Shown one piece after another: positions 7,475-16,288 of a DNA stretch of 18,256 nucleotides. The translations under genes and the position numbers were made by a program. How positions within the stretch are numbered: position 1 is the first letter of the stretch; each line of letters begins with the position of its first letter. The notes below the pieces were generated by a model that did not search any database, had not been told where the DNA came from, and worked only from the letters and a program-made list of their open reading frames with translations. This DNA comes from Euryarchaeota archaeon TMED117. Its GTDB lineage: Archaea > Thermoplasmatota > Poseidoniia > Poseidoniales > Poseidoniaceae. The stretch lies in contig NHFS02000068.1 of assembly GCA_002171315.2 (NCBI GenBank), positions 5,702 to 23,957 on the forward strand. The letters run 5' to 3'.

Positions 7475-8359
7475 ATGCGAGTAACTGTTTCTGAGGAAGG
7501 CACATTACTCGATCATCTCAAGAAAATGCAACCGTCTACAAGCAACAATGTCTTACGAAAAATGCTTACAAATCAAAGGGTTCAAGTTGATGAAATTGTT
7601 ATTCATAGGGCAAAACACATTGTTCAATCTGGGCAAATAATAGAAATTCTTCCTCGGCCGAAAATGACAATAGAAGAAAAACAAGAAGTATCGGCGAAAG
7701 AGAATGATCTTGATATTCTTCACGAAGACGATCATATCCTCATTGTTTCAAAGCCCGCAGGACTTCTTTCTGTTGCAACGAACAAACTCGAACGCAATAC
7801 ACTTCACAATAGATGCGTTGAATATTGTAAAATGAATGATCGAAAAGGCTGGTGCTTTATCGTTCATCGTCTCGACAAAGCAACTTCTGGTATTATGATA
7901 TTTGCAAAAAATGAACAATCAAAACGGTATCTTCAGGAGCAATTTGCAGAACGACAAGTCCATCGGCATTATGTCGCACTCGTTGAAGGACTGGCGGAAG
8001 ATGGAAGTGCAACCCACCATCTCATTGAAGACAAGACTTTGAGAGTCCATATTTCTGAACGAAAAACGAAGGAGAGTAAACTCGCAATAACCTCTTGGCA
8101 GGTAATGAAATCAAACGATATTGCAACACTTCTTCACGTACTTATTGAAACAGGCAGGCGCCATCAGATACGTGTTGCCTTAGCAGACCACGGAACGCCC
8201 GTTGTGGGCGATCGAATGCATGGTGCTGAGACGAACCTCCATGGAAGAATTTGTCTCCATGCAACAGCACTAGAATTCCTTCATCCCTTTGATGATGAAC
8301 CCGTTCGTTTTGAATCCGAATATGATCCAGCCTGGAACCACGGATTGAAGAACCCTTGA
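7475..8359 (+). CDS. RluA-family RNA pseudouridine synthase with S4 domain
   Basis: Isomerises specific uridines in structured RNA, most likely 23S rRNA. Residues about 2-60 form an S4 RNA-binding domain. The catalytic domain begins at about residue 75 with ILHEDDHILIVSKPAGLLS; the catalytic loop is HRLDKATSG with the nucleophilic aspartate at 134, followed by HRHYVALVEG and a final TGRRHQIRVALA-x-x-G segment, all family hallmarks. The 294-residue length is standard for RluC/RluD-like proteins. Which uridines it modifies cannot be read from sequence, so no specific symbol is given. S4-containing RluA proteins are mainly bacterial, so an acquisition from bacteria is likely. It is translationally coupled to moeA and lies 21 bases before uvrA. 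Confidence 0.9.
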   Translation: MRVTVSEEGTLLDHLKKMQPSTSNNVLRKMLTNQRVQVDEIVIHRAKHIVQSGQIIEILPRPKMTIEEKQEVSAKENDLDILHEDDHILIVSKPAGLLSVATNKLERNTLHNRCVEYCKMNDRKGWCFIVHRLDKATSGIMIFAKNEQSKRYLQEQFAERQVHRHYVALVEGLAEDGSATHHLIEDKTLRVHISERKTKESKLAITSWQVMKSNDIATLLHVLIETGRRHQIRVALADHGTPVVGDRMHGAETNLHGRICLHATALEFLHPFDDEPVRFESEYDPAWNHGLKNP

Positions 8360-8380
8360 CAACAGGCTATCTTTGTTCGT

Positions 8381-11314
8381 ATGTCTGTAAACCACGAGTG
8401 GATAGAAGTGCGAGGTGCTCGCACACACAATCTACAAGACATCGATGTCAAGCTTCCAAGAGGAAAGTTTGTCGTTATCTCAGGTGTTTCAGGCTCAGGG
8501 AAATCGAGTTTAGCATTCGATACACTCTATGCAGAAGGCCAACGAAGATATGTTGAATCTCTTTCTTCCTATGCTCGACAGTTCATCGGTCAAATGAAAA
8601 AAGCTGATTGTGACGGAATCGAAGGACTTTCTCCGGCGATTTCAATCGATCAAAAGCAAGGCTCTCACAATCCGAGGTCAACGGTTGCAACCGTGACTGA
8701 AATTCAGGATTACCTTCGTCTTCTCTGGGCGCGAATTGGAAAGCCGCATTGCCCGGAGTGTGGTCAAGAAGTAGCCCGTCGAACAGTGCAAGAAATCGTC
8801 GACGATATATTTTGGAATTATGAACAACACACAATTGCCGTATGGAGCCCCGTTGTTCGAGCAAGAAAAGGCACCCATGTCGAATTATTCAGGCAATTTG
8901 TCGAGCAAGGATACATGCAAGGGCGGGTAAATGGTCACGAAGTTGACTTCGAGAATCCTCCAACACTTGACAAGAATATGCGCCATGATATTGACGTTCG
9001 AATCGATCGTTTCATTCTTTCACGAGAACGACGTCAACGAACAACTGAGAGCGTAGAAAACGCACTACGTCTTGGTGGAGGCGCTCTTGCAGTGACTAGT
9101 TTACGTGTCCCAAAGAATCCCGAGGAACTCGAAGGGAAGAACCGCCCTGAACATAAGGAAGGAGACACAGTTTCCTGGTCCGAAGATTTTGCATGCCCTG
9201 AGCACGGCGCCTTTATGCCAGAACTATCACCTAGGGTTTTCTCTTTCAACTCCCCTTTAGGGGCATGTCCCGAATGTCAAGGTCTTGGAATTCAGAGACA
9301 ATTCAATCCCGATTTAATCATCGATGATACCCTTGCAGTATCAAATGGATGTGTACTGCCATGGCGCCAATCCATGTCGCCAGGATGGTACAAAAAACTA
9401 CTTCAACAAGTATGCGAACATTATGGAATATCGACCACAGTCCCCTTTGGACTTCTCGATGAGGATTCGAAAGACATCCTCCTTCATGGGTCAGGTTCGA
9501 CCATCATTCATTTCCATTTCGAATCAGACAATGGGTCCGTTTACAAGATGAATCGCCCGTGGGAAGGAATCATTTCTCGTCTTGAACGAACATACTCAGA
9601 GACCTCCTCTGACCGTACCCGAAACAGACTCATCGCTTGTATGACTGATCTTGACTGTCATGCCTGCAATGGCGAGAAACTCAATCCAGCAGCTCGCTTC
9701 GTAACCGTAGGTGGAATTCGCCTTCCAGAAGTAAGCCGTAGTTCAGTTCACGAAGCGTACCAATTGATCAAAGCCCTCAATCCAGAAGCGGACGGCCCTC
9801 CTGAGCAATATGCAGATGTTCTAGAAACACTTGATGACAGAGCCCTTTTCATTGGTAATGAAATCCTTAAGGAAATCGAGAATAGACTTGGCTTCCTTGA
9901 CAGCGTTGGCCTCGATTATCTCACATTAGATCGTAAGGCAAACACACTGTCTGGTGGAGAAAGCCAACGAATACGACTGGCAACACAGATAGGGTCGAGA
10001 CTAACTGGAGTCATGTACGTACTCGATGAACCCTCAATCGGGCTTCACCAACGAGACAATGAACGATTATTGGAAACATTACGCGAACTCACCTCGCTTG
10101 GGAACACACTTCTCGTCGTCGAGCACGATGAGGATACGCTTCGACAAGCGGATTGGATTTGTGACTTAGGCCCAGGAGCGGGTCTCGAAGGAGGAAACAT
10201 CGTTGCGAATGGGATTCCCTCCAAGGTCATGAAAGCAAAGGATTCTGTTACAGGAGCATATCTTTCAGGCCGGAGATCGATTAAAATTCCAGAAAAAAGG
10301 CAGAAGCCATCAAAGAAATGGCTTACAATCAAAGGCGCTCAACACAATAATTTGAGCAATATCGATGTTAAACTTCCACTCGGCTGTTTTACTTCTGTAA
10401 CCGGTGTTTCAGGATCTGGTAAATCCTCACTTATCTCAGGAATCCTCGCTCCATCTCTCCAAAGATACCTCCACAACAGCGAAAAACTTCCTGGAAAACA
10501 CAAAGAAATCAAAGGTCTTGAACACGTTGATAAAGCCATCATCATCGATCAATCTCCAATCGGTAGAACACCACGATCGAATGCAGCAACCTATACCAAA
10601 GTCTTCGATGAAATCAGAAAACTCTTCTCAAATACGACACTAGCAAAGGAGAGAGGATATACTCCAGGGACATTTAGTTTCAATGTCAAAGGTGGGCGAT
10701 GCGAGGCTTGTTCAGGGGCCGGCTCGATAAAATTGGAAATGAATTTCCTTCCCGATGTTTGGATTGAATGTGACATCTGTAATGGTAAGCGCTACACGAG
10801 AGAATGTCTCGAAGTGACTTGGAAAGGCAAGACGATCCACGATGTTTTGCAAATGCCAGTAGGTGAAGCGGTAAAGTTCTTTGAACACCATCGCAAAATT
10901 CACAGAACACTCGAAACTCTAAATTCGGTTGGGCTTTCCTACATCAGACTTGGTCAGCCAGCAACCACATTGTCTGGTGGCGAGGCTCAGAGAGTCAAAC
11001 TTGCAAGTGAATTACGTAGACCTCCACACAAACATACAGTGTATATACTGGATGAACCAACCACTGGATTAGCATTTAGCGATGTTCAAATGCTCATCGA
11101 TGTTCTTCTTGAATTACGTTCTAAAGGCCACACTGTAATCGTTATTGAACACCATCTTGATGTTGTCAAGTGCAGTGATCACGTCATCGATTTAGGCCCA
11201 GAGGGAGGCGATCGAGGGGGCCAAATCGTGACTGCTGGAACGCCCGAAGAAGTCGCAGAAGAAGAGAACAGTTTTACTGGAAATTTCCTCAAATCACTCC
11301 TTTCTTCCCAGTGA
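8381..11314 (+). CDS. uvrA: Excinuclease ABC subunit A (UvrA)
   Basis: The DNA damage-recognition ATPase of bacterial-type nucleotide excision repair, which loads UvrB. The 977-residue protein carries two ABC ATPase halves: Walker A GVSGSGKSS with Lys41 and again with Lys681, signatures LSGGESQRIRLA and LSGGEAQRVKLA, and two DEP Walker B motifs. Zinc sites: CPEC near residue 125; the insertion module Cys272-x2-His275 with Cys296-x2-Cys299; CHAC; and the C-terminal site Cys774/Cys777/Cys797/Cys800. Two deviations stand out: His275 replaces the usual second cysteine of the insertion-module zinc site, and Ala898 replaces the near-invariant histidine of TTGLHF in the second half (the first half keeps SIGLHQ). 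No Shine-Dalgarno is obvious before ATG 8381. Archaeal UvrA was probably gained from bacteria; uvrB and uvrC are not in the window. Confidence 0.96.
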   Translation: MSVNHEWIEVRGARTHNLQDIDVKLPRGKFVVISGVSGSGKSSLAFDTLYAEGQRRYVESLSSYARQFIGQMKKADCDGIEGLSPAISIDQKQGSHNPRSTVATVTEIQDYLRLLWARIGKPHCPECGQEVARRTVQEIVDDIFWNYEQHTIAVWSPVVRARKGTHVELFRQFVEQGYMQGRVNGHEVDFENPPTLDKNMRHDIDVRIDRFILSRERRQRTTESVENALRLGGGALAVTSLRVPKNPEELEGKNRPEHKEGDTVSWSEDFACPEHGAFMPELSPRVFSFNSPLGACPECQGLGIQRQFNPDLIIDDTLAVSNGCVLPWRQSMSPGWYKKLLQQVCEHYGISTTVPFGLLDEDSKDILLHGSGSTIIHFHFESDNGSVYKMNRPWEGIISRLERTYSETSSDRTRNRLIACMTDLDCHACNGEKLNPAARFVTVGGIRLPEVSRSSVHEAYQLIKALNPEADGPPEQYADVLETLDDRALFIGNEILKEIENRLGFLDSVGLDYLTLDRKANTLSGGESQRIRLATQIGSRLTGVMYVLDEPSIGLHQRDNERLLETLRELTSLGNTLLVVEHDEDTLRQADWICDLGPGAGLEGGNIVANGIPSKVMKAKDSVTGAYLSGRRSIKIPEKRQKPSKKWLTIKGAQHNNLSNIDVKLPLGCFTSVTGVSGSGKSSLISGILAPSLQRYLHNSEKLPGKHKEIKGLEHVDKAIIIDQSPIGRTPRSNAATYTKVFDEIRKLFSNTTLAKERGYTPGTFSFNVKGGRCEACSGAGSIKLEMNFLPDVWIECDICNGKRYTRECLEVTWKGKTIHDVLQMPVGEAVKFFEHHRKIHRTLETLNSVGLSYIRLGQPATTLSGGEAQRVKLASELRRPPHKHTVYILDEPTTGLAFSDVQMLIDVLLELRSKGHTVIVIEHHLDVVKCSDHVIDLGPEGGDRGGQIVTAGTPEEVAEEENSFTGNFLKSLLSSQ

Positions 11315-11370
11315 AGCCCGCCGTAGTGTTCAAAGAGCGTATGCGATGAACTCTGTTTGGGTCGGAGGCC

Positions 11371-14300
11371 ATGGCAGTTCACGATGTGCGAATCGAAGTC
11401 ACGCCATTGCAAACAGAAGGGATGCGCGATGTACGCGGAGACGTTGTACGTCGGCAACTCATCGCCGACCATGGAATCGATGTTGGAATCGTTCGCAGCA
11501 TCTGTGGATATCTTGTCCGCAGCGAATACGAGGCTGGTTCAATCACACCTCGCGTCCAGGACATCTTCTCTGATCCAATTATCGAATTTGGAGCAGTTGA
11601 CACTTCAATAATTCACAACACAGAATTCTTCCCCGAAACACCGTCTCTCTGTGTTACGGTTGGATTCAAACCAGGCGTTACTGACAATCCCGGTGCTGCT
11701 GCAAACGATGGTTTTCAAGTGCTCTTCCCTGATGAGAACGCAGCGATATCAACCTACACAACATATGTCTTCACCAATCTTCCAACGACTGTAGACAACA
11801 CCTGGCTCGCCTCAACACTCCACAACCCACTGATTGAGCGAGCAATTTTAGCAACCCGAGAAGATCTCTCATCAGGAACTGCTTCAACCATCACGTTCCC
11901 AGACAGGCCAACAATTGTGAGACAATCTCCTTCTATCATTGATTTAGAAGTGGCTAATGAGGAATTGATCCGTCTATCGAATGACGGCTTACTCGCACTC
12001 AATCTTACAGAAATGCAAGCAATTCAAGCTCACTACAGAATGCCAGAGCACCAAGCCGCACGCCAATCGGTTGGTATTTCCACCAACGCCCCTACAGATG
12101 TAGAATTGGAATGTTTAGCACAGACTTGGAGTGAACACTGCAAGCACAAAATTTTCGCAAGTAAAATCCATCACATCGATACAGAAACGAATGAAGACAC
12201 CATCATCGATTCACTCTTCAAAACACATATCATGAATCCAACTCATGATATGGCAAAGGATGTTGATTGGCTTCTTTCAGTCTTCCATGATAACTCAGGA
12301 GTCATCGCATGGAATGACGATTGGAGTGTCTGCATGAAAGCAGAAACACACAACTCTCCTTCAGCACTCGATCCATACGGCGGCGCTATGACAGGTATCG
12401 TTGGTGTCAATAGAGACATTCTCGGGACCGGGCTGGGAGCAAGACCGATCGCAAATACAGATGTCTTTTGCTTTGGGCCACCAACATGGACTGGCGAATT
12501 ACCGTCTACACTTTTCCATCCTTCACGCGTTCTCCGTGGCGTACATGCAGGTGTCCGGGTAGGTGGAAACGAATCCGGCATTCCAACGGTTAATGGTGCA
12601 ATTGTCTTCGATGAGCGCTATATCGGTAAGCCATTGGTTTATTGTGGAACAGTTGGATTGATGCCACGCCGATTAGCAGACGGACGAGAATCGCATGAAA
12701 AGAATCCAACACCCGGCGATACCGTGTACATGGTTGGTGGGCGGGTAGGATCAGACGGGATTCACGGGGCTACTTTCTCTTCTCTTGAATTAACGGATGA
12801 ATCTCCATCGAGTGCCGTACAAATCGGCGATCCGATTACTCAAAAGAAAATGATGGACATGATTCTTGAAGCCCGAGATGCTTGTTTGATTACATGCATT
12901 ACGGATAATGGAGCAGGAGGACTTTCCTCATCGATCGGAGAGATGGCTGAATACACAAACGGCTGTGAAATTGACCTTGGTAAGGTTCCACTCAAACAAG
13001 AAGGCCTTTCATCATGGGAAATTCTTGTTTCAGAATCTCAGGAACGTATGACAGTCGCCGTAGCGCCCAAAGATACTGAAGCGTTTGAAGCACTTGCAAC
13101 ACTCCATGAAGTCGAAGCAACCCCTGTTGCCGAATTCACCAATTCAGGATATTTCCACGTTAAGCATGGAGAAGAAACAGTAGCATACCTTCCAATCGAA
13201 TTCCTTCATGATGGTGTTCCACAACTTGAGTTGGAATCCGAATGGATTCCTCCAGTACAACCAGAGTTCAAACCACCTACTTCTCTTGACAACACAACAC
13301 TTCTCGAAGAAATGCTTGCAAGACCAAATATTGCTTCCAAGGAAACATGGGTGCGACAATACGATCATGAAGTCATGGCACAAACAGCAGTCAAACCATT
13401 CGTTGGTAAAGAGCGAGACGGCCCAGGTGATGCAGGGCTCATCGCTCCAATCCATGGAGATCCACAAGGAATCGTTGTTTCATGTGGAATTGCTCCAAGG
13501 TATTCAGATATTGATGCTGGAGCAATGGTTGCTGCAGCCATCGATGAAGCTGTACGAAATGCAGTATGTGTTGGTGTCGATATTGACAAAATGGCAGGTC
13601 TTGACAACTTCTGTTGGCCAGATCCAATCGAATCCGAAAAGACTCCTGATGGCAAATTCAAACTTGCACAACTTGTTCGAGCGAATCGAGAATTAGAGCG
13701 TATTTGCCGAGCATATCGCCTTCCATGCGTTTCTGGAAAAGATTCCATGAAGAACGATTACGGCGTCTGGCCAAACAAAATTTCCATCCCTCCAACGATG
13801 CTTTTCTCCCTCTTTGGAAATCACGTTGACGTACGAAATACGGCGACATCGAATTTTAAGAAACATGGACAACGTATCTATTTGGTTGGAAATAGTAAGA
13901 ACGAACTAGGGGCTTCAGAAGTTGCTTACCACCTCAATGAGAAAAATCTCGTCGAGGGTATTGGGGGCAACGTTCCACGACTGCCTGAACCAGAACGACA
14001 ACTCGATATTTATCGCAGACTCTCCAAAACGATTCAGAATGGATTGATTCGAACCGCACACGATTGCAGTGAGGGCGGTCTTGCAGTAGCTGTGGCTGAA
14101 ATGTGTATTGGCGGACGATTAGGGGCCATTATTGATATTGATGGGATTGGAGAAGGCGATTCATTCTCCCGACTCTGGAGCGAATCTCTTGGAAGAATTG
14201 TCGTTGCAGTCGATGCTGAGCATGAAATACAATTCATCGAATCTATGAGTGATGCAGATATCCATTTGATTGGAATGGTTACTGATACACAAATCCTCAT

Positions 14301-14394
14301 TATCGAAGATGGCTATGATGAATTGATTCAAGCGAACGTTTCTGATTTAACCAAGTCATGGAAAGAAGCGCTCGATATGACCGGAGGTGTATGA
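11371..14394 (+). CDS. purL: Phosphoribosylformylglycinamidine synthase, synthetase subunit (PurL, long form without glutaminase)
   Basis: Catalyses ATP-dependent conversion of FGAR to FGAM in purine synthesis, using ammonia from PurQ. The 1007 residues are longer than small PurL (about 720-750) and shorter than the single-chain enzyme (about 1300). The extra N-terminus, about residues 1-185, looks like a fused PurS-type region in two halves (an initial GMRDVRG segment, later VGFKPGVTDNPG). The catalytic part shows WSEHCKHK (His256), AETHNSPSALDPYGG, GRVGSDGIHGA, TDNGAGGLSS and, in the second half, VSGKDSMKND and HDCSEGGLAVAVAE. The C-terminal glutaminase is absent and encoded next door as purQ. 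GGAGG precedes ATG 11371 by only two bases, but no better start exists. A 56-base gap separates it from uvrA; it is coupled to purQ. Confidence 0.95.
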   Translation: MAVHDVRIEVTPLQTEGMRDVRGDVVRRQLIADHGIDVGIVRSICGYLVRSEYEAGSITPRVQDIFSDPIIEFGAVDTSIIHNTEFFPETPSLCVTVGFKPGVTDNPGAAANDGFQVLFPDENAAISTYTTYVFTNLPTTVDNTWLASTLHNPLIERAILATREDLSSGTASTITFPDRPTIVRQSPSIIDLEVANEELIRLSNDGLLALNLTEMQAIQAHYRMPEHQAARQSVGISTNAPTDVELECLAQTWSEHCKHKIFASKIHHIDTETNEDTIIDSLFKTHIMNPTHDMAKDVDWLLSVFHDNSGVIAWNDDWSVCMKAETHNSPSALDPYGGAMTGIVGVNRDILGTGLGARPIANTDVFCFGPPTWTGELPSTLFHPSRVLRGVHAGVRVGGNESGIPTVNGAIVFDERYIGKPLVYCGTVGLMPRRLADGRESHEKNPTPGDTVYMVGGRVGSDGIHGATFSSLELTDESPSSAVQIGDPITQKKMMDMILEARDACLITCITDNGAGGLSSSIGEMAEYTNGCEIDLGKVPLKQEGLSSWEILVSESQERMTVAVAPKDTEAFEALATLHEVEATPVAEFTNSGYFHVKHGEETVAYLPIEFLHDGVPQLELESEWIPPVQPEFKPPTSLDNTTLLEEMLARPNIASKETWVRQYDHEVMAQTAVKPFVGKERDGPGDAGLIAPIHGDPQGIVVSCGIAPRYSDIDAGAMVAAAIDEAVRNAVCVGVDIDKMAGLDNFCWPDPIESEKTPDGKFKLAQLVRANRELERICRAYRLPCVSGKDSMKNDYGVWPNKISIPPTMLFSLFGNHVDVRNTATSNFKKHGQRIYLVGNSKNELGASEVAYHLNEKNLVEGIGGNVPRLPEPERQLDIYRRLSKTIQNGLIRTAHDCSEGGLAVAVAEMCIGGRLGAIIDIDGIGEGDSFSRLWSESLGRIVVAVDAEHEIQFIESMSDADIHLIGMVTDTQILIIEDGYDELIQANVSDLTKSWKEALDMTGGV
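14383..14389 (+). promoter_or_regulatory. Shine-Dalgarno of purQ inside the end of purL
   Basis: GGAGGTG within the last codons of purL, five bases before ATG 14395, which follows the purL TGA with no gap. It indicates coupled production of the two subunits. Confidence 0.7.
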
Positions 14395-15231
14395 ATGAGC
14401 GACAATGTACGCGTTGCGGTTCTCTTTGGTTTCGGAATCAATTGCGATCGTGAAACGGCAGCAGTTTTCGATATGGTTGGAGGCACTTCAGAACGCCTTC
14501 ACGTCAATAATCTTGTACAGGGTAATCGAAGCTTGGAGGAGTTCGATATCCTAGCAGTCCCTGGTGGTTTTTCCTTTGGCGATCACCTTGGCAGCGGACG
14601 CCTTCTTGGAAACCGCCTTCGTTTTGCTCTCCGAGATCAATTACAAACATTCGTTAATTCAGGAAAACCAATCATTGGAATTTGTAACGGATTTCAAGCA
14701 TTGGTTAAGACTGGACTTCTCCCAGGTCCAGAAAGCGCTTCACTAGAGCCTGATTTAATTCAACGAGCAAGTTTGACTCTGAACAATACTGGACGATACG
14801 AAGATCGCTGGGTTACATTGGAGTTCGATTCTGAAAGCCCGTGTATTTGGACAAAAGGGATTCAACGCATCGAATGTCCAGTGCGTCACGGAGAGGGACG
14901 ATTCGTCATGCCGACAGATGCTGACCTCGATCGCCTTTCAACCAATCATCAATTAACAGTCCGTTATGTCGATCCTTCAACTGAATCAGGCTCTGGACTT
15001 TCAGATGATTTACTCCCATTCCCACTGAGTCCAAATGGAAGTATGCGGAACATTGCAGGGATATGTGATCCAACAGGGCTTGTCTTCGGACTCATGCCCC
15101 ATCCAGAAGCATTCTACACGATGTGGCTTCATCCTGAGCACACATCGATGAATCTCGAAGATGATCAATGGGAAGGTTCTGGCCTTCAAATATTCAGAAA
15201 TGCCGTTGAATACGTTCGAAGTCAACGGTGA
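14395..15231 (+). CDS. purQ: Phosphoribosylformylglycinamidine synthase, glutaminase subunit (PurQ)
   Basis: Class I glutamine amidotransferase that releases ammonia for PurL. The 278-residue protein begins with VAVLFGFGINCDRETA, has PGGFSFGDHLGSGRLLGN, the nucleophile Cys97 in GICNGFQALV, and the catalytic His236-x-Glu238 in MPHPEAF: a complete Cys-His-Glu triad. It is somewhat longer than the small stand-alone PurQ (about 225-230) and resembles the glutaminase domain of long PurL, which fits the long PurL upstream. The start directly follows the purL stop and has a strong Shine-Dalgarno. Because PurL already contains a PurS-like region, a separate PurS would not be needed. Confidence 0.95.
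   Translation: MSDNVRVAVLFGFGINCDRETAAVFDMVGGTSERLHVNNLVQGNRSLEEFDILAVPGGFSFGDHLGSGRLLGNRLRFALRDQLQTFVNSGKPIIGICNGFQALVKTGLLPGPESASLEPDLIQRASLTLNNTGRYEDRWVTLEFDSESPCIWTKGIQRIECPVRHGEGRFVMPTDADLDRLSTNHQLTVRYVDPSTESGSGLSDDLLPFPLSPNGSMRNIAGICDPTGLVFGLMPHPEAFYTMWLHPEHTSMNLEDDQWEGSGLQIFRNAVEYVRSQR
15227..15231 (+). promoter_or_regulatory. Shine-Dalgarno of the membrane acyltransferase gene, overlapping the purQ stop
   Basis: GGTGA contains the purQ TGA (15229-15231) and lies six bases before ATG 15238, the same stop/Shine-Dalgarno overlap seen at other junctions in the window. Confidence 0.6.
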
Positions 15232-15237
15232 GATTCA

Positions 15238-16245
15238 ATGAGTCGTCGTCAAGACATCGATCAATTACGCGGCGTTGCAATTCTGCTTATGGTTATGGTC
15301 CATTCTGCGGCTACGTGGGCCCCTTCCGATGCTTCAACAACAAACGTCCTTGCGTTAGTCATAGCAGGATTAGGCGGCCTTGCTGCACCATTATTCGTAA
15401 CAGTTGGTGGCTGGGTTACGGTTCAATCGAATTGGACACTACGAAAAGCCCTTATTCGATTCATCTTTCTTTATGCAGCACAAATTGCAGTGAATATTTC
15501 TGCTTCTCAACGATTCGATCTGTATTCTCCAGGAGTGCTTACCTTGTTTGCTCTGCTCTATCTCACAGCACCTTTGTGGGTGCGTATTAGCGAGAACCTG
15601 CAATTGACAATCGTCGTAGCAATCAGCCTTCTAGCACTCAACCACAGTCTTCTTTCGTATCATGAAGCGTTAACTTGGGACGAGAGAACCTATGTTGGAG
15701 GGATACTAGAACACATCAAACATCTTCTCCTAACAGGGACATATCCGTTCCTGCCTTGGGTTTTGTTTTCCATCATCGGCGCATCACTCAACAATCACAA
15801 ACCTTCCCAGAGAACTCTATTGGCTCTTGGAACGGGAGGCGTTCTTGTTAGCACATACTTCCTTTACAGATCGGTGCAAGATGAAATTCCATTTGCACAA
15901 CCTGTTGGTGAAGCGATGTTGACTTTCTTCCCAGCAAATAGCGCTTTCCTGATAGCAGCTTTTTCAGGCGTGCTTCTCATTTGGACAATACTTGAAAACA
16001 GGCAATCAACGATTGGCCTCCACCATTTAGGAAGGCTATCGTTGACTCTCTACGTTCTTCACTTTATTCCGTTAAGCGTGTTTACTGATATGGATCTAAA
16101 TCTCTATTCTGCAAGCATAATAACTCTGGGTTATACGTTACTGTGGTGGCCACTTAGCGTGATTCACCAGGCAAGAATACCAAAGTATTCACTCGAGAAT
16201 GCAATGCGTAATATGACTCATCAGAGAGAGGAAGAGGGTGCCTAA
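15238..16245 (+). CDS. Multi-pass membrane protein, DUF1624/heparan-alpha-glucosaminide N-acetyltransferase-like acyltransferase
   Basis: A 335-residue membrane protein with about nine or ten hydrophobic segments. The N-terminus RQDIDQLRGVAILLMVMVH (conserved D-x-x-RG and His22) is the mark of the acyltransferase-3/DUF1624/DUF418 group, whose members move acetyl or other acyl groups across or at the membrane onto sugars or lipids. The late segment LGRLSLTLYVLHFIPL also recurs in that group. The acceptor is unknown; a surface glycan or lipid headgroup is possible. Family placement is by recalled motifs and could be DUF418 rather than DUF1624. It follows purQ by six bases, so it is cotranscribed with purine genes without an evident metabolic link. 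Its stop codon lies in the loop of a strong hairpin. Confidence 0.7.
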   Translation: MSRRQDIDQLRGVAILLMVMVHSAATWAPSDASTTNVLALVIAGLGGLAAPLFVTVGGWVTVQSNWTLRKALIRFIFLYAAQIAVNISASQRFDLYSPGVLTLFALLYLTAPLWVRISENLQLTIVVAISLLALNHSLLSYHEALTWDERTYVGGILEHIKHLLLTGTYPFLPWVLFSIIGASLNNHKPSQRTLLALGTGGVLVSTYFLYRSVQDEIPFAQPVGEAMLTFFPANSAFLIAAFSGVLLIWTILENRQSTIGLHHLGRLSLTLYVLHFIPLSVFTDMDLNLYSASIITLGYTLLWWPLSVIHQARIPKYSLENAMRNMTHQREEEGA

Positions 16246-16257
16246 GCACCCTCTTCC
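16230..16257. terminator. Perfect 12-bp hairpin enclosing the stop codon of the acyltransferase gene
   Basis: GGAAGAGGGTGC (16230-16241), a four-base loop CTAA (16242-16245) and the exact complement GCACCCTCTTCC (16246-16257). The TAA stop is in the loop. It lies 32 bases from the stop of the convergent rhodopsin gene, so it could end transcripts from either side or protect their 3' ends. No T-tract follows on the + strand, so it is not a classic intrinsic terminator. Confidence 0.6.
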
Positions 16258-16288
16258 AATCATGACATGCTGAGGACAAATCACGTAA

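Noticed and set aside
12243..12581. 112-residue - strand open frame inside purL
   Set aside because: Antisense to the PurL catalytic core, low-complexity composition, no start signals.
13208..13696. 162-residue + strand open frame inside purL
   Set aside because: Out-of-frame reading of conserved PurL sequence, rich in residues typical of shadow frames, with no family signature.
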